This document shows, one piece after another, positions 25,772 to 37,719 of a DNA stretch of 64,000 nt; the stretch's first letter is position 1, and each line of letters begins with the position of its first letter. The notes under the pieces are model-generated. The model was given only the letters and a program-made list of their open reading frames with translations, searched no databases and was not told the DNA's origin. This DNA is from Halorhodospira abdelmalekii (GTDB lineage Bacteria > Pseudomonadota > Gammaproteobacteria > Nitrococcales > Halorhodospiraceae). The position numbers were made by a program, and so were the translations under genes. The stretch spans positions 1 to 64,000 of the forward strand of contig NZ_NRRN01000004.1 in the NCBI RefSeq assembly GCF_016583625.1, written 5' to 3'.

Positions 25772-27775
25772 ATGGCGTCGACCGAGCTGAGCCGGCGGGA
25801 GCTGGCCAACGCGATTCGTGCACTCTCCATGGACGCAGTCCAGCAGGCCAACTCCGGCCACCCTGGAGCGCCGATGGGCATGGCCGACATCGCCGAAGTG
25901 CTGTGGCGGGACTATCTCTGCCACGCTCCGCAGCAGCCCGACTGGTTCGACCGGGACCGCTTCGTTCTCTCTAATGGCCACGGCTCGATGCTGCTCTATT
26001 CGCTGCTGCATCTGAGCGGCTACGACGTCTCACTCAACGACCTGAAAAACTTCCGTCAGCTCCACTCGAAGACGCCTGGTCACCCCGAGTACGGCTATAC
26101 GCCGGGGGTCGAGACGACGACCGGGCCGCTTGGTCAAGGCTTGGCCAACGCCGTCGGTATGGCGCTGGCGGAGAAGATGCTGGCGGGTCGTTTCAACCGC
26201 CCTGGCCACGCCATCATTGATCACCACACCTACGTCTTCGCTGGCGACGGCTGCCTGATGGAGGGGATCTCGCACGAGGCCTGTTCGCTGGCCGGGACGT
26301 GGGGGCTGGGCAAGCTGATCGTCTTCTACGACGATAACAACATCTCGATCGACGGCGAGGTCAGCGGCTGGTTTACCGACGAGACGCGCAAGCGCTTCGA
26401 GGCCTACGGCTGGCAAGTGATCGGCCCGATCGACGGCCACGACGGCGAGGCGGTGCGGGCAGCGATCGAGGAGGCGCGCGCCGATACCGCGCGGCCGACG
26501 CTGATCGACTGCCAAACGACGATCGGTTTCGGTTCGCCGAAGATGGCCGGGACGGCCGGCGTCCACGGGGCGCCACTCGGCGATGAGGAGATTGCGGCGA
26601 CGCGTGCTGCCCTCGGCTGGAGCCATGCCCCCTTCGAGATTCCCGCCCCCCACTATGAGGCATGGGATGGCCGGGCGGCCGGTGAACAGCGGGTGGCGCA
26701 GTGGCAAGAGGCGCTGGCGAGCTACCGGCAGGCCCATCCGGAGCTGGCCGCCGAACTCGAGCGGCGGTTGCAAGGCGAGCTGCCCGAGACGTGGCCGGAC
26801 GTCGCTCAAGAGGCGCTGGAGAAGTTTGGCAACGCCAAAAAAGACGCGACCCGCAAGAGCTCGCAGGCTGTCCTCGATTTCTTCGGCCCGCACCTGCCCG
26901 AGCTGCTCGGCGGATCGGCCGATCTGACTGGCTCCAACAACACCTGGTGGAGTGGTTGTCAGACCTTTACGGCCGCTGCCCCCGATGGCAACTACCTCTT
27001 CTACGGGGTGCGCGAGTTCGCCATGACGGCGATCATGAACGGGGTGGCCCTGCACGGCGGCTGGATCCCCTACGGCGGTACCTTCCTGATCTTCTCTGAT
27101 TACGCCCGCAACGCCGTGCGTATGGCGGCGCTGATGAAGCAGCGCACCATCCTCGTCTATACCCACGACTCGATCGGTCTCGGCGAAGACGGCCCGACCC
27201 ACCAGCCGATCGAGCATCTTGCCAGCTTGCGCCTGATCCCGAATCTCGATCTCTGGCGCCCTTGCGATGCCCAGGAGACTGCGGCGGCGTGGGCGGCGGC
27301 GCTAGAGCGCCGCGACGGGCCGACGGCTCTGGCACTCTCGCGACAAGGGTTGGCGCCGCAAGCGCGCAGTGCCGAGCAAGCCGCTGCGATTGCCCGCGGT
27401 GGTTATGTCCTGAGCGATGCCGACGGCGCCCCCGAGTTGGTGATCGTGGCGACCGGCTCTGAGGTCGAGTTGGCACAGGCGGCGCGTGAGCAGCTAACGA
27501 GCGCCGGACGCCGGGTGCGGGTCGTCTCGATGCCCTCTCTTGAGCGATTTAAGGCGCAAGATGCCGCCTATCGTGAGGCGGTCCTGCCGGCGGGAGTGCC
27601 GCGGTTGATTGTCGAGGCGGCGGCGACCGACCTGTGGCGCGGCCTGGCAGGGGATCGCGGGGCGGTCATGGGCATCGACACCTTCGGTGAGTCGGCACCG
27701 GCACCGCAGCTCTACGAGCACTTCGGTTTGACGGCAGAACGGGTCGTTGAGACCGCCCAGCGACTGCTCGGCTGA
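25772..27775 (+). CDS. tkt: Transketolase
   Basis: Transfers two-carbon units between ketoses and aldoses in the Calvin and pentose-phosphate cycles. The 667-residue protein has the thiamine-diphosphate motif [27 protein letters not shown] near the N-terminus, and the second-domain [19 protein letters not shown] precedes the ATG. The 190-bp upstream gap has an AT-rich TTGACGATC that may be part of a promoter, so it may have its own transcript apart from cbbLSQO. Confidence 0.94.
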   Translation: MASTELSRRELANAIRALSMDAVQQANSGHPGAPMGMADIAEVLWRDYLCHAPQQPDWFDRDRFVLSNGHGSMLLYSLLHLSGYDVSLNDLKNFRQLHSKTPGHPEYGYTPGVETTTGPLGQGLANAVGMALAEKMLAGRFNRPGHAIIDHHTYVFAGDGCLMEGISHEACSLAGTWGLGKLIVFYDDNNISIDGEVSGWFTDETRKRFEAYGWQVIGPIDGHDGEAVRAAIEEARADTARPTLIDCQTTIGFGSPKMAGTAGVHGAPLGDEEIAATRAALGWSHAPFEIPAPHYEAWDGRAAGEQRVAQWQEALASYRQAHPELAAELERRLQGELPETWPDVAQEALEKFGNAKKDATRKSSQAVLDFFGPHLPELLGGSADLTGSNNTWWSGCQTFTAAAPDGNYLFYGVREFAMTAIMNGVALHGGWIPYGGTFLIFSDYARNAVRMAALMKQRTILVYTHDSIGLGEDGPTHQPIEHLASLRLIPNLDLWRPCDAQETAAAWAAALERRDGPTALALSRQGLAPQARSAEQAAAIARGGYVLSDADGAPELVIVATGSEVELAQAAREQLTSAGRRVRVVSMPSLERFKAQDAAYREAVLPAGVPRLIVEAAATDLWRGLAGDRGAVMGIDTFGESAPAPQLYEHFGLTAERVVETAQRLLG

Positions 27776-27854
27776 GCAGCGGTGCGGTCCGGCGGCGGTA
27801 GCCGAGTGCCCAACCCCGAATAGCGAAGACCCGAATAGCGAAGAGGAGTCTGGC

Positions 27855-29033
27855 GTGAAAGCGAAGCGCATGAGCGATCTCGATTTGGCCGGTCAGCGAG
27901 TGCTGATCCGCGAAGATCTCAACGTGCCGATCAAAGATGGGCAGGTGACCGACGATACGCGAGTTCGGGCTGCAGCGGAGAGTATCCGGCAGGCGATGGC
28001 GGCGCGCGCCCGGGTCTTGGTGATGTCGCACCTGGGGCGCCCGCAGGAGGGGCAGTTCGATCCGGCGGCCTCACTCGCACCGGTGGCTGAGCGGCTCGGC
28101 GAGGTGCTTGGCTGTAAGGTGCCGGTTGTTCGCGACTGGCTCGATGGGGTCGATGTACCCGAAGGGGGCGTGGCGCTGTGTGAAAACGTCCGCTTTAACG
28201 CCGGTGAGAAGAGTGACGATGAGGCGTTGGCGAAGCGCATGGCCGCCCTGTGCGATGTCTTCGTCATGGACGCCTTTGGCACCGCCCACCGAGCGCAGGC
28301 ATCGACCCACGGGGTGGCGCGGTTTGCCCCGGTGGCGTGTGCCGGTCCGCTGCTGAGCGCCGAACTCGAAGCGCTCGGTAAGGCGCTTGAACAGCCGCAG
28401 CGACCGATGATCGCGATCGTCGGCGGTTCTAAGGTCTCGGGCAAAGTACAGGTCTTGGAGGCGCTGACCGAAAAGGTCGATCAGTTGATCGTCGGTGGTG
28501 GTATTGCCAACACCTTTATCGCCGCGGCCGGTCACGAGGTCGGCAGCTCCCTCTATGAGAAAGACTACGTCGAGACCGCCAAACGGCTGATGGCCGAGGC
28601 CCAGGCGAAGGGTGGCGAGATTCCCATCCCCGAGGATGTGGTGACGGCGAAGGAGTTCTCCGCAACCGCTGAGGCGCACGTCCGCCCGGTCGATGCGGTG
28701 CCGGCCGACGAGATGATCCTCGATGTTGGCCCGCAGACCCGCGCTCGCTACGACGGGATGTTGCGCAACGCCGGGACGATCGTCTGGAACGGTCCGGTCG
28801 GGGTCTTCGAGATGGAGCCCTTTGCCGGCGGAACGCGCGCCCTGGCCGAGGCGATCGGTGGCAGTAGCGGCTTTTCGATTGCCGGCGGTGGCGACACGCT
28901 GGCGGCCGTTGAGCAGTTTGGCGTCAGTGATCGGATCTCCTACATCTCGACCGGAGGCGGCGCCTTCCTCGAGTTGCTTGAGGGCCGAGAGCTGCCTGGC
29001 GTGGCCGTGCTCGAACAGCGGGCTCAGGCGTAG
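27855..29033 (+). CDS. pgk: Phosphoglycerate kinase
   Basis: In carbon fixation it phosphorylates 3-phosphoglycerate with ATP; in glycolysis it runs in reverse. The 392-residue protein has [22 protein letters not shown], and the C-terminal nucleotide site WNGPVGVFE with STGGGAFLE. The GTG start at 27855 has GAGGAG 6 nt upstream; ATG 27870 has no ribosome site. A 15-bp exact duplication (27815-27844) lies just before and contributes to this ribosome site. In many bacteria a gap gene sits between tkt and pgk; here it is absent. Confidence 0.94.
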   Translation: MKAKRMSDLDLAGQRVLIREDLNVPIKDGQVTDDTRVRAAAESIRQAMAARARVLVMSHLGRPQEGQFDPAASLAPVAERLGEVLGCKVPVVRDWLDGVDVPEGGVALCENVRFNAGEKSDDEALAKRMAALCDVFVMDAFGTAHRAQASTHGVARFAPVACAGPLLSAELEALGKALEQPQRPMIAIVGGSKVSGKVQVLEALTEKVDQLIVGGGIANTFIAAAGHEVGSSLYEKDYVETAKRLMAEAQAKGGEIPIPEDVVTAKEFSATAEAHVRPVDAVPADEMILDVGPQTRARYDGMLRNAGTIVWNGPVGVFEMEPFAGGTRALAEAIGGSSGFSIAGGGDTLAAVEQFGVSDRISYISTGGGAFLELLEGRELPGVAVLEQRAQA

Positions 29034-29073
29034 GCGGTACGATAGCGTGATAGCGCAGGGGGGCGAGACGACG

Positions 29074-30528
29074 ATGGTAAAGCCCCGCAGGACGAAGATC
29101 CTCGCGACCCTGGGGCCGGCGACCGATCGCCCCGGGGCGCTCGCTAGCCTGCTCTCGGCTGGCGTCGACGTGGTGCGCATCAACCTCTCACACGGGGTGA
29201 TCGACGACCATCGGCGGCGTGTCGAGGCGGTGCGCGAGTGGTCGGCGGCGCATCGGCGGCGTGTCGGTGTGCTCGTCGATCTGCAGGGACCGAAGATCCG
29301 CATCGAGTGCTTTCGGCACTCGCCGGTTGAGTTGCGCGAGGGCGACAGTTTCGTCCTCGATGCAGCGCTGGCCGCCGATGCCGGGACGCGGGAGGCGGTT
29401 GGCATTGCCTACACCGGCCTGCCCGACGACGTGGTCCCCGGGGATGAGCTGCTGCTCGACGACGGGCGGCTCGTGTTGAGTGTCGATCGCGTCGTCGGCA
29501 GCGCGGTCCATACGACCGTGGTGACCGGTGGTGAGCTCTCCGATCGGAAGGGGATCAACCGCCGCGGCGGTGGATTATCGGCGCCGGCACTGACGGCGAA
29601 GGATCGGCGCGACATCGTAGCGGCGGTCGATTTGGAGGCCGACTATCTGGCGGTCTCCTTTCCGCGCGCGGCCGACGACATCCACGAGGCGCGTGAATTG
29701 CTGCGGGGGGCTGGCGGCGACGGCATCGGGGTGGTCGCTAAGATCGAACGGGCCGAGGCCGTTGCCGCTGCCGATGAGATCATCGAGGCGGCCGATGCGA
29801 TCATGGTCGCGCGCGGCGATCTCGGGGTTGAGATCGGCGATGCCGCACTGCCGGAGGTGCAAAAGCGCCTGATCCACCAGGCGCGGCGCGGCAACCGTGC
29901 GGTGATTACGGCGACGCAGATGATGGAGTCGATGATCGAGAACCCGATCCCGACCCGGGCCGAGGTCTTCGATGTCGCCAACGCCGTGCTCGACGGCACC
30001 GATGCCGTGATGCTCTCGGCCGAGACGGCCGCCGGGCGCTATCCAGAGCGCGCCGTAGCGGCCATGGATCGGGTCTGCCGCGAGGCCGAAAAGAATCGCA
30101 CCGTGACCGTATCGCACCATCGCCTCGATGAGTGTTTCGGCCGGGTCGATGAGACGATCGCCATGGCGGCGATGTATGCGGCGAACCACTTCGCCATCAA
30201 GGCGCTGATCGTCATGACCGAGTCGGGTTCGACGGCCGCCTGGATGTCGCGGATCAGCTCCGGCTTACCGATCTACGTGCTGACCTCCCATCCGCGTACG
30301 CGCGGACGGGTGACGCTCTATCGCGGGGTCTACCCGCTCGAACTCGACCCCGAGCAAGAGGATCTCGGTGCGTTGAAGGGGCGGCTGCTCGAGCGCTTAG
30401 CGCGCCAAGGCTTGGTCACCCGCGGTGATTACGTCGTGGTGACGCACGGCGACCAGCTCGGGGCCTCAGGGGGGACGAATGCACTGCGGATCATCTGTGT
30501 CGACGATTACCTCAATCACGGCGAATAG
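29074..30528 (+). CDS. pyk: Pyruvate kinase
   Basis: Makes pyruvate and ATP from phosphoenolpyruvate. The 484-residue protein has [20 protein letters not shown], the catalytic IERAEA region and [12 protein letters not shown], then TATQMMESM. It lies 40 bp after pgk, and fba follows, a common proteobacterial order. ATG 29074 fits the family start; only a weak GGCGAG precedes it. Confidence 0.94.
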   Translation: MVKPRRTKILATLGPATDRPGALASLLSAGVDVVRINLSHGVIDDHRRRVEAVREWSAAHRRRVGVLVDLQGPKIRIECFRHSPVELREGDSFVLDAALAADAGTREAVGIAYTGLPDDVVPGDELLLDDGRLVLSVDRVVGSAVHTTVVTGGELSDRKGINRRGGGLSAPALTAKDRRDIVAAVDLEADYLAVSFPRAADDIHEARELLRGAGGDGIGVVAKIERAEAVAAADEIIEAADAIMVARGDLGVEIGDAALPEVQKRLIHQARRGNRAVITATQMMESMIENPIPTRAEVFDVANAVLDGTDAVMLSAETAAGRYPERAVAAMDRVCREAEKNRTVTVSHHRLDECFGRVDETIAMAAMYAANHFAIKALIVMTESGSTAAWMSRISSGLPIYVLTSHPRTRGRVTLYRGVYPLELDPEQEDLGALKGRLLERLARQGLVTRGDYVVVTHGDQLGASGGTNALRIICVDDYLNHGE

Positions 30529-30605
30529 GCCCAATACGCCCAACACCGGGTCAACGAATAGGCAAGCAACCGAAGACGCTAGCGAACAGTGAAGGAGGCG
30601 AGACT

Positions 30606-31670
30606 ATGGCGATGATGACCCTGCGGCAGCTTCTCGATCACGCCGCGGAACACGGCTACGGCATGCCGGCGTTCAATGCCAATAACATGGAGCAGCTGCA
30701 CGCCATCATGGAGGCGGCGAAGGAGTGTGACAGCCCGGCGATCGTCCAGGCCTCGGCCGGGGCGCGCAAGTACGCCGGCGTTCCCTTCTATCGCCATCTG
30801 ATGGAGGCGGCGGTCGAGAGCTATCCGGAGGTGCCGTTGGTCGTCCATCTCGATCACGGCGCGAGTCCAGGGATGTGCATGCGCGCCATTCAGACCGGTT
30901 TTAGCTCGGTGATGATGGACGGCTCGCTGCGTGAGGACGGTAAGACCCCGGCCGATTACGACTACAACGTCGAGGTGACCCGGCGCACAGTCGAGATGGC
31001 ACACGCCGGCGGGGTCTCGGTCGAAGGCGAAATCGGCGTGCTCGGTTCGTTGGAGACCGGTGAAGCGGGCAAGGAGGATGGCGTCGGTGCCGAAGGGAAA
31101 CTCGATAAAGAGAAGCTGCTGACCGACCCGGAAGAGGCGGCGCAGTTTGTGCGCGATACCCACGTCGACGCCCTTGCTATCGCTTGCGGCACCAGCCACG
31201 GCGCCTATAAGTTCACGCGTCCGCCGACCGGCGATATCCTCGCGATCAGCCGCATTAAAGAGATCCACAAGCGGCTGCCGGATACCCACTTGGTCATGCA
31301 CGGCTCCTCGCAGGTGCCGCAGGAGTGGCTGGAGATCATCAACCAGTTCGGCGGCGAGATCCCCGAGACCTACGGCGTGCCGGTCGAGGAGGTGCAGGAG
31401 GGGATTCGCAACGGTGTGCGCAAGGTCAATATCGACACCGATCTGCGCTTGGCCTCAACCGGGGCGATCCGTAAGCACCTAGCGGAGAACCCGGCGAACT
31501 TCGACCCGCGGAAGTTCCTGCTGGCCTCGACCGCGGCGATGAAGGCGATCTGTAAGGCGCGCTACGAAGCCTTCGGGTCGGCCGGTATGGCCTCGAAGAT
31601 CAAGCCGGCGTCGCTGACGGTGATGTATGAGCGTTACGAGGCCGGTGAGCTCGACCCCAAGGTCAGCTGA
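30606..31670 (+). CDS. fba: Fructose-bisphosphate aldolase, class II
   Basis: Condenses glyceraldehyde 3-phosphate and dihydroxyacetone phosphate; the CbbA type also makes sedoheptulose bisphosphate. The 354-residue zinc enzyme has [11 protein letters not shown], the loop [26 protein letters not shown] and VMHGSS. GAAGGAGG precedes the ATG by about 7 nt. It closes the tkt-pgk-pyk-fba series; the 176-bp gap to aceE has a CGGCGGC/GCCGCCG hairpin at the fba end. Confidence 0.94.
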   Translation: MAMMTLRQLLDHAAEHGYGMPAFNANNMEQLHAIMEAAKECDSPAIVQASAGARKYAGVPFYRHLMEAAVESYPEVPLVVHLDHGASPGMCMRAIQTGFSSVMMDGSLREDGKTPADYDYNVEVTRRTVEMAHAGGVSVEGEIGVLGSLETGEAGKEDGVGAEGKLDKEKLLTDPEEAAQFVRDTHVDALAIACGTSHGAYKFTRPPTGDILAISRIKEIHKRLPDTHLVMHGSSQVPQEWLEIINQFGGEIPETYGVPVEEVQEGIRNGVRKVNIDTDLRLASTGAIRKHLAENPANFDPRKFLLASTAAMKAICKARYEAFGSAGMASKIKPASLTVMYERYEAGELDPKVS

Positions 31671-31846
31671 AGCCGTGAAGCCGTAGCCGCGGCGGCTCTC
31701 AGGCGCCGCCGCCGGATGCCGTATGCGCACGCAACCGCTGAACGACAGGCCTGCTGACCGGCGCTCACAAGGCGCCGCGGCGGTCTGTGGCGACCCCGCC
31801 GCAGCCGCGCCTGGTCGTTCGGCGGCTCTTAGCCAAGAGGTAAGAT

Positions 31847-34525
31847 ATGGCCACCCTGCCGCAATTGCGTGATGACCCCGATCCGGAGGAGATCCACGAA
31901 TGGCTTGAGGCCCTCGATGCGGTGATCGACCGCGAGGGACCGGAACGGGCCCAGTTTATCTTGGAGCAGCTCGTCGAGCGCGGTCGACGGCGCTTCGGAC
32001 ACCTCCCCTTTAAGGCGACCACCGGCTACATCAACACCATCCCGCGCCATCTTGAAGCGCGTCCGCCGGAGTACTGCGACCACCACCTGGAGTGGCGGAT
32101 CCGCTCACTGGTGCGCTGGAACGCCATCGCCATGGTCGTCAACGCCAATCGCCAAAGCGAGGGGATCGGTGGCCATATCGCCAGTTTTGCCTCGGCCTGT
32201 ACCCTCTACGAGGTCGGCTTTAACCACTTTTGGCGGGCTCCGAACGCTGAGCAGGACGGCGATCTGGTCTTCTTCCAAGGCCACTCCGCACCGGGGATCT
32301 ATGCTCGCGCCTTCCTCGAGGGGCGTCTCTCCGCTGAGCAGCTGCACTACTTCCGCCGCGAGATCGACGGTCAAGGGGTGAGCTCCTACCCCCACCCCTG
32401 GTTGATGCCCGATTTTTGGCAGTTCCCCACCGTCTCGATGGGGCTCGGACCGATCCAGGCGGTGCAGCAGGCGCGCATGATGAAGTACCTGCACCATCGG
32501 GGGATTCGCGACACCTCGCAGCGGAAGGTCTGGTGCTTTATGGGCGATGGCGAGATGGACGAGCCGGAGTCGATGGGGTCGATCGGTCTGGCCGCCCGCG
32601 AACAACTCGATAACCTGATCTTCGTCGTCAACTGCAATTTGCAGCGTCTCGACGGTCCGGTGCGCGGCAACGGCAAGATCATCCAGGAGCTCGAAGGCGA
32701 GTTCCGCGGTGCCGGCTGGAATGTCATCAAGGTGGTCTGGGGCTCGCGCTGGGAGCCGCTGCTTGAGATGGACCACAGCGGACTGCTGCAGCAACGCATG
32801 GAGGAGTGCGTCGACGGCGAGTATCAGGCCTTTAAGGCGCGCGGCGGCGAGTACACGCGCAAGCACTTCTTCGGCCGTTACCCCGAACTGGAAGAGCTCG
32901 TCGCCGGGATGTCCGACTACGACATCTATCGGCTCAACCGCGGCGGCCACGATCCGCACAAGGTCTACGCCGCGTATCACGCCGCCTTCCACCACACCGG
33001 GCAGCCGACGGTGATCTTGGCGAAGACGGTCAAAGGCTACGGCATGGGCGAGGCCGGTGAGGGGCAGAACATCACCCACCAGCAGAAGAAGATGGGGGAG
33101 AACGCCCTGCGCAAATTCCGCGATCACTACGAGATCCCGATCCCGGATGAGCAACTGAAAGAGACGCCCTTCTATAAGCCGGCCGACGACGCCCCGGAGA
33201 TGCGCTATCTGCAACAGCGCCGTGAGGCGCTCGGCGGCTACTTGCCGGTGCGCCGAGAGCAGGCACGCCCCCTGAAGGTGCCCGAGCTGGCCGCCTTCGA
33301 TCCGCTGCTGCAGGAGAGTGGCGAGCGGGAGCTGTCGACGACCATGGCGCTGGTGCGGGCGCTGACCATCTTGACCCGCGATAAGCAGATCGGCGCTCAC
33401 GTGGTGCCGATCATCCCCGATGAGGCGCGCACCTTCGGTATGGAGGGGCTTTTCCGGCAGCTCGGCATCTACTCGAACGTCGGGCAGCTCTACGAGCCGG
33501 AAGATGCCGATCAGCTGATGTACTACAAGGAGGCGCAGACCGGTCAGATCCTCGAAGAGGGGCTGGATGAGGCCGGTGCCATGGCCTCCTGGATCGCCGC
33601 TGCGACCGCCTACGCCAACCACGGCGTCAACATGATCCCCTTTTACATCTTCTACTCGATGTTCGGGTTCCAGCGCATCGGGGATCTCGCTTGGGCAGCG
33701 GGCGATATCCAAGCCCGCGGCTTCTTAGTCGGCGGGACGGCGGGTCGCACCACGCTCAATGGCGAGGGGCTGCAGCACCAAGATGGGCACAGCCACGTCT
33801 ACGCGGCGACCATCCCCAACTGCATCGCTTACGATCCGGCCTTCGCCTACGAACTGGCAGTGATCGTGCGCTCCGGTATGCAGCGCATGTTCGCTGAGCA
33901 GGAAAACGTCTTCTACTACATCACGGTTTACAACGAAAACGCCCCGCAACCAGCGCTTCCCGAAGGGGTCGAGGAGGGCATCGAGCGTGGGATGTACCTC
34001 TTCCAGGGTGCCGCCGCTCACAAAAAACGCCCGCGGGTGCAGTTGCTCGGTTCCGGCTCGATCTTCCGCGAGGTGATGGCCGCCGCCGAGCTGCTGGCGG
34101 ACGATTTTAAGATCGCAGCCGACGTCTGGAGCTGCACCTCCTTTAACGAGTTGGCCCGCGATGCGATGGCGTGCGCACGCCACAATCGACTCCACCCGGA
34201 GGCGGCAGACCGCGTTCCCTATATCGTCGAGTGCCTTGAGGGGCACGCCGGTCCGGTGGTGGCTGCGACCGACTACGTGCGGGCCTATCCGGCGCAGGTG
34301 CAGCCCTATATCGATCGCCCCTTCTGGGCGCTCGGTACTGATGGTTTCGGTCGTTCGGATACTCGGCAACGGCTGCGCAGCTTCTTCGAGGTCGATCGCT
34401 ACCACATCGTCGCGGCGGCGCTCTATGCGCTGGCGAGCGAAGGGCAGATCGAGAAGGCGACGGTCAGTGCGGCCATCGAGCGGTACGAATTGGCGGCGGA
34501 TGCCCCGAACCCTTGGGAGGTGTGA
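31847..34525 (+). CDS. aceE: Pyruvate dehydrogenase E1, homodimeric type
   Basis: Decarboxylates pyruvate and acetylates the lipoyl group of E2. The 892-residue protein is the single-chain E1 of gammaproteobacteria: [20 protein letters not shown], the thiamine-diphosphate motif [14 protein letters not shown], and [24 protein letters not shown] before ATG 31847 is a fair ribosome site. aceF starts two bases after its stop, so both are translationally linked. Confidence 0.95.
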   Translation: MATLPQLRDDPDPEEIHEWLEALDAVIDREGPERAQFILEQLVERGRRRFGHLPFKATTGYINTIPRHLEARPPEYCDHHLEWRIRSLVRWNAIAMVVNANRQSEGIGGHIASFASACTLYEVGFNHFWRAPNAEQDGDLVFFQGHSAPGIYARAFLEGRLSAEQLHYFRREIDGQGVSSYPHPWLMPDFWQFPTVSMGLGPIQAVQQARMMKYLHHRGIRDTSQRKVWCFMGDGEMDEPESMGSIGLAAREQLDNLIFVVNCNLQRLDGPVRGNGKIIQELEGEFRGAGWNVIKVVWGSRWEPLLEMDHSGLLQQRMEECVDGEYQAFKARGGEYTRKHFFGRYPELEELVAGMSDYDIYRLNRGGHDPHKVYAAYHAAFHHTGQPTVILAKTVKGYGMGEAGEGQNITHQQKKMGENALRKFRDHYEIPIPDEQLKETPFYKPADDAPEMRYLQQRREALGGYLPVRREQARPLKVPELAAFDPLLQESGERELSTTMALVRALTILTRDKQIGAHVVPIIPDEARTFGMEGLFRQLGIYSNVGQLYEPEDADQLMYYKEAQTGQILEEGLDEAGAMASWIAAATAYANHGVNMIPFYIFYSMFGFQRIGDLAWAAGDIQARGFLVGGTAGRTTLNGEGLQHQDGHSHVYAATIPNCIAYDPAFAYELAVIVRSGMQRMFAEQENVFYYITVYNENAPQPALPEGVEEGIERGMYLFQGAAAHKKRPRVQLLGSGSIFREVMAAAELLADDFKIAADVWSCTSFNELARDAMACARHNRLHPEAADRVPYIVECLEGHAGPVVAATDYVRAYPAQVQPYIDRPFWALGTDGFGRSDTRQRLRSFFEVDRYHIVAAALYALASEGQIEKATVSAAIERYELAADAPNPWEV

Positions 34526-34527
34526 TC

Positions 34528-36006
34528 GTGGCCATCGAGGAGGTGAAGGTTCCCGATATCGGTGATTTCGACGAGGTCGAGATCATCGAGGTCTTGGTCG
34601 CTCCGGGCGATCGGATCGAGCCCGAGCAGTCGCTGATCACCCTAGAGTCGGATAAGGCGAGCATGGAGGTCCCGGCAACACTTGCCGGCGTGGTCCAAGA
34701 GATCAAGGTGGCGGTCGGTGATCGGGTTTCAGCCGGTTCGCTGATCCTGACCGTGGAGTCGGAAGCCGGTGCCGGCGGTGATAGTAGCGCCGATAGCGGT
34801 GCCGCTGTGGAGAGTCGCAGCACGCCCGCAGCGAGTGCAACGGCCGCCGGCAGCGGGGCTGGTTCAGACACGGCGGCAGATGCCGGCGAGGCAGGAGGCG
34901 GGGCGACCGCTGTGCGTTCTGCTGCTGCCAGTGGCCCCGACGACTCCAGTAGTTCCGGCGCTCCTAGCGGCAGCTCCGGCGACGGCGCCGCAGCAGCGGA
35001 GGCCGGGGCAGCCGCGTCGGCCTCAACCACAGCCTCAAGTACGGCGCAGGGCGCGGTGGCAATTGATCGCGACGCCCACCGCGCCGCTCACGCCTCTCCG
35101 GCGGTGCGTCGCTTCGCCCGCGAGCTCGGGGTCGATCTAGGACAGGTCAGTGGCAGTGGGCGTAAGGGGCGAATCCGCAAAGAGGACGTCAAGGCGCACG
35201 TCAAACAGGTGCTGCGCGGTGAGGCGGCAGCGGGTGCCGTACCCGGCGCGGCATCTGGCGCTGCCGGCAGTGGGATTCCGCCGCTGCCGCAGGTCGACTT
35301 TAGCCAGTTCGGTGAGACCGAGCAGGTGCCACTGACCCGCATTCAGCGGCTCTCCGGGCCGCACCTACACCGCAGTTGGCTGAATGTGCCGCATGTGACC
35401 CAGTTCGACGAGGCCGATGCGACCGAGCTGGAGGCGTTTCGCCACGCCATGAAGGGCGAGGCCGAGCAGCGCGGCGTGAAGCTGACGCCGCTGGCCTTTC
35501 TGGTCAAAGCGGCGAGTGCCGCGCTCGCCGAGATGCCGCGCTTTAACGCCAGCTTGGCCGCCGATGGCGAGAACTTGATCCTCAAGAAGTATTGCCACAT
35601 CGGCGTTGCTGTCGATACCCCGGGCGGGCTGGTGGTGCCGGTGCTGCGCGATGTCGATCGGAAAGGTGTCTGGGAGATCGCCGCCGAACTCGGTACGCTA
35701 TCGAGCAAGGCGCGCGAAGGGAAGCTCGCACCGGGCGATATGCAGGGCGGCTGCTTTACAATCTCCAGCCTCGGCGGCATCGGTGGGACGGCCTTTACCC
35801 CGATCGTCAACGCCCCCGAGGTCGCGATCCTGGGTGTGTCGCGCTCGCAGACCAAGCCGGTGTGGAACGGCCAGGAGTTCGTCCCTAGGTTGATGCTGCC
35901 GCTCTCGCTCTCCTACGACCACCGGGTCATCGACGGGGCGATGGCGGCGCGCTTTACGACGTATCTAGCACGACTTATCGGCGATCTTCGCCGTCTGGTG
36001 CTCTAG
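34528..36006 (+). CDS. aceF: Dihydrolipoamide acetyltransferase (E2)
   Basis: Core of the pyruvate dehydrogenase complex. Residues 1-80 form one lipoyl domain with the lipoylated lysine in [12 protein letters not shown]. Residues ~80-190 are an Ala/Ser/Gly-rich flexible linker. The E1/E3-binding domain follows ([15 protein letters not shown] to [12 protein letters not shown]), then the acetyltransferase domain with the catalytic [14 protein letters not shown]. Many gammaproteobacterial E2 chains have two or three lipoyl domains, this one only one. The GTG start at 34528 has GGAGG 7 nt upstream. Confidence 0.94.
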   Translation: MAIEEVKVPDIGDFDEVEIIEVLVAPGDRIEPEQSLITLESDKASMEVPATLAGVVQEIKVAVGDRVSAGSLILTVESEAGAGGDSSADSGAAVESRSTPAASATAAGSGAGSDTAADAGEAGGGATAVRSAAASGPDDSSSSGAPSGSSGDGAAAAEAGAAASASTTASSTAQGAVAIDRDAHRAAHASPAVRRFARELGVDLGQVSGSGRKGRIRKEDVKAHVKQVLRGEAAAGAVPGAASGAAGSGIPPLPQVDFSQFGETEQVPLTRIQRLSGPHLHRSWLNVPHVTQFDEADATELEAFRHAMKGEAEQRGVKLTPLAFLVKAASAALAEMPRFNASLAADGENLILKKYCHIGVAVDTPGGLVVPVLRDVDRKGVWEIAAELGTLSSKAREGKLAPGDMQGGCFTISSLGGIGGTAFTPIVNAPEVAILGVSRSQTKPVWNGQEFVPRLMLPLSLSYDHRVIDGAMAARFTTYLARLIGDLRRLVL

Positions 36007-36010
36007 GGTA

Positions 36011-36109
<99 letters not shown>

Positions 36110-36163
36110 AGCGAAACGGCGCGACGACGCAATAGACGACGAACAGACGAGGGCAGAGCAGCG

Positions 36164-37624
36164 ATGGCACAGCAGCAGACAGCAGCGGAGCACTCAACCG
36201 AGGAGTCAGCGGCAGCGACTTACGATGTGGTCGTGCTCGGTGCTGGGCCGGGCGGCTATTCGGCCGCCTTCCGGGCCGCCGATCTGGGGCTGAAAGTGGC
36301 GCTGGTGGAGCAGCACCCAGTGCTCGGCGGCGTCTGTTTGAATGTCGGCTGCATCCCCTCGAAGGCGCTACTGCACGCCGTCAAGGTCATCGACGAAGCG
36401 GAGCAGATGGCTGCCCACGGGATCGCCTTTGGGAAGCCGAAGATCGACCTTGAACGGCTCAATGGCTGGAAGCGGGGGGTGATCAAACAGCTGACGACCG
36501 GTCTGGCCGGCTTGGCTAAGCAGCGAAAGGTGGAGATCGTGCGCGGTGTCGGGCGACTTACGGGGTCGCACCAGCTGCACGTTGAGACGGAGCAGGGCAC
36601 CCGTGCCGTCGCATTTCGCCACTGCATCTTGGCGACCGGTTCGCGCCCGCTGATCCCGCCGGCCTTAGCCAGCGAAGATGCCCGAGTGATGGATTCGACC
36701 GGGGCGCTGCGCCTCGAAGAGATCCCGGGGCACCTGTTGATCGTCGGCGGCGGCATCATCGGCCTGGAGATGGCTGCGGTCTACAGCGGCCTGGGTGCCA
36801 AGGTCACTGTGGTCGAGCTATCCGATCGCCTGATGCCGGGGGCCGACCGCGATCTGGTCAAGGTCTTGAGTAAGCGCTTAGAGCAGCGCTGCGAGGCGAT
36901 CCATCTCGAGACCGAAGTTACAGCCATCCAGAGCAATAAGAAATCGCTGACGGTCAGCTTGCAGGGTGCTAAAGCCCCCGAGAGCGTGCGTTGCGACCGG
37001 GTCTTGGTGGCGGTCGGACGTCGGCCCAATAGCGAGGAGATCGGTTTGGAGGCGGCCGGGATCGAGGTGCAGACCGACGGCACGGTCGCGGTCGACGAAC
37101 AGATGCGCACCGCCGTGCTGCATATTCACGCGATCGGTGATCTGGTCGGTCAGCCGATGTTGGCGCACAAAGCGGTCCACGAGGGTAAGATCGCCGCTGA
37201 AGTGATCGCCGGCGAGCGCAGCGCCTGGGATGCTCGCGGGATTCCTTCAGTCGCCTACACCGATCCCGAGGTGGCGTGGATCGGGGTGACCGAGGAAGAG
37301 GCAAGGGCCGCTGGGACGGCCTATGAGAAGGGGATGTTCCCGTGGGCGGCCAACGGTCGTGCCCTCTCGCTTGAGGCCGCCGATGGCCTCTCGAAGCTGC
37401 TCTTCGATGCCGAGAGTGGCCGCCTCATCGGCGGCGGGATCGTCGGCCCTGGGGCCGGCGACTTGATCGCCGAGGTCGCCTTGGCCCTCGAGATGGGCGC
37501 CGATGCGCACGATATCGGGCTCACCGTCCACCCCCATCCGACCCTCTCCGAGACCGTGGCGATGGCCGCCGAGGCGGTCGCCGGTACCTTGACCGATCTG
37601 CCGCCGAAAAAGCGCCGTAGTTAG
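36164..37624 (+). CDS. lpd: Dihydrolipoamide dehydrogenase (E3)
   Basis: Re-oxidises the lipoyl groups of E2 with NAD+. The 486-residue flavoprotein has an N-terminal FAD fold (DVVVLGAGPGGYSAAFRAAD), the redox disulfide GGVCLNVGCIPSKALL, an NAD fold (LLIVGGGIIGLEMA), and the C-terminal HPHPTLSE with the catalytic His and Glu. About 18 extra residues (A/Q/T-rich) precede the FAD fold. The palindromic repeat separates it from aceF. Confidence 0.94.
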   Translation: MAQQQTAAEHSTEESAAATYDVVVLGAGPGGYSAAFRAADLGLKVALVEQHPVLGGVCLNVGCIPSKALLHAVKVIDEAEQMAAHGIAFGKPKIDLERLNGWKRGVIKQLTTGLAGLAKQRKVEIVRGVGRLTGSHQLHVETEQGTRAVAFRHCILATGSRPLIPPALASEDARVMDSTGALRLEEIPGHLLIVGGGIIGLEMAAVYSGLGAKVTVVELSDRLMPGADRDLVKVLSKRLEQRCEAIHLETEVTAIQSNKKSLTVSLQGAKAPESVRCDRVLVAVGRRPNSEEIGLEAAGIEVQTDGTVAVDEQMRTAVLHIHAIGDLVGQPMLAHKAVHEGKIAAEVIAGERSAWDARGIPSVAYTDPEVAWIGVTEEEARAAGTAYEKGMFPWAANGRALSLEAADGLSKLLFDAESGRLIGGGIVGPGAGDLIAEVALALEMGADAHDIGLTVHPHPTLSETVAMAAEAVAGTLTDLPPKKRRS

Positions 37625-37719
37625 CCCGATACGACCGCGACTCGCCCGTTGGTGGCGCTTTCGTGCTAATCTCCGGGAAGGGAGAGGCAGATGGCCGTCG
37701 AGGCGAGGGGGCTACCCTG

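Noticed and set aside
28071-29405. 444-codon minus-strand frame
   Set aside because: It spans the antisense of pgk and the start of pyk; no protein-like features.
32105-33712. 535-codon minus-strand frame
   Set aside because: Antisense shadow of aceE.
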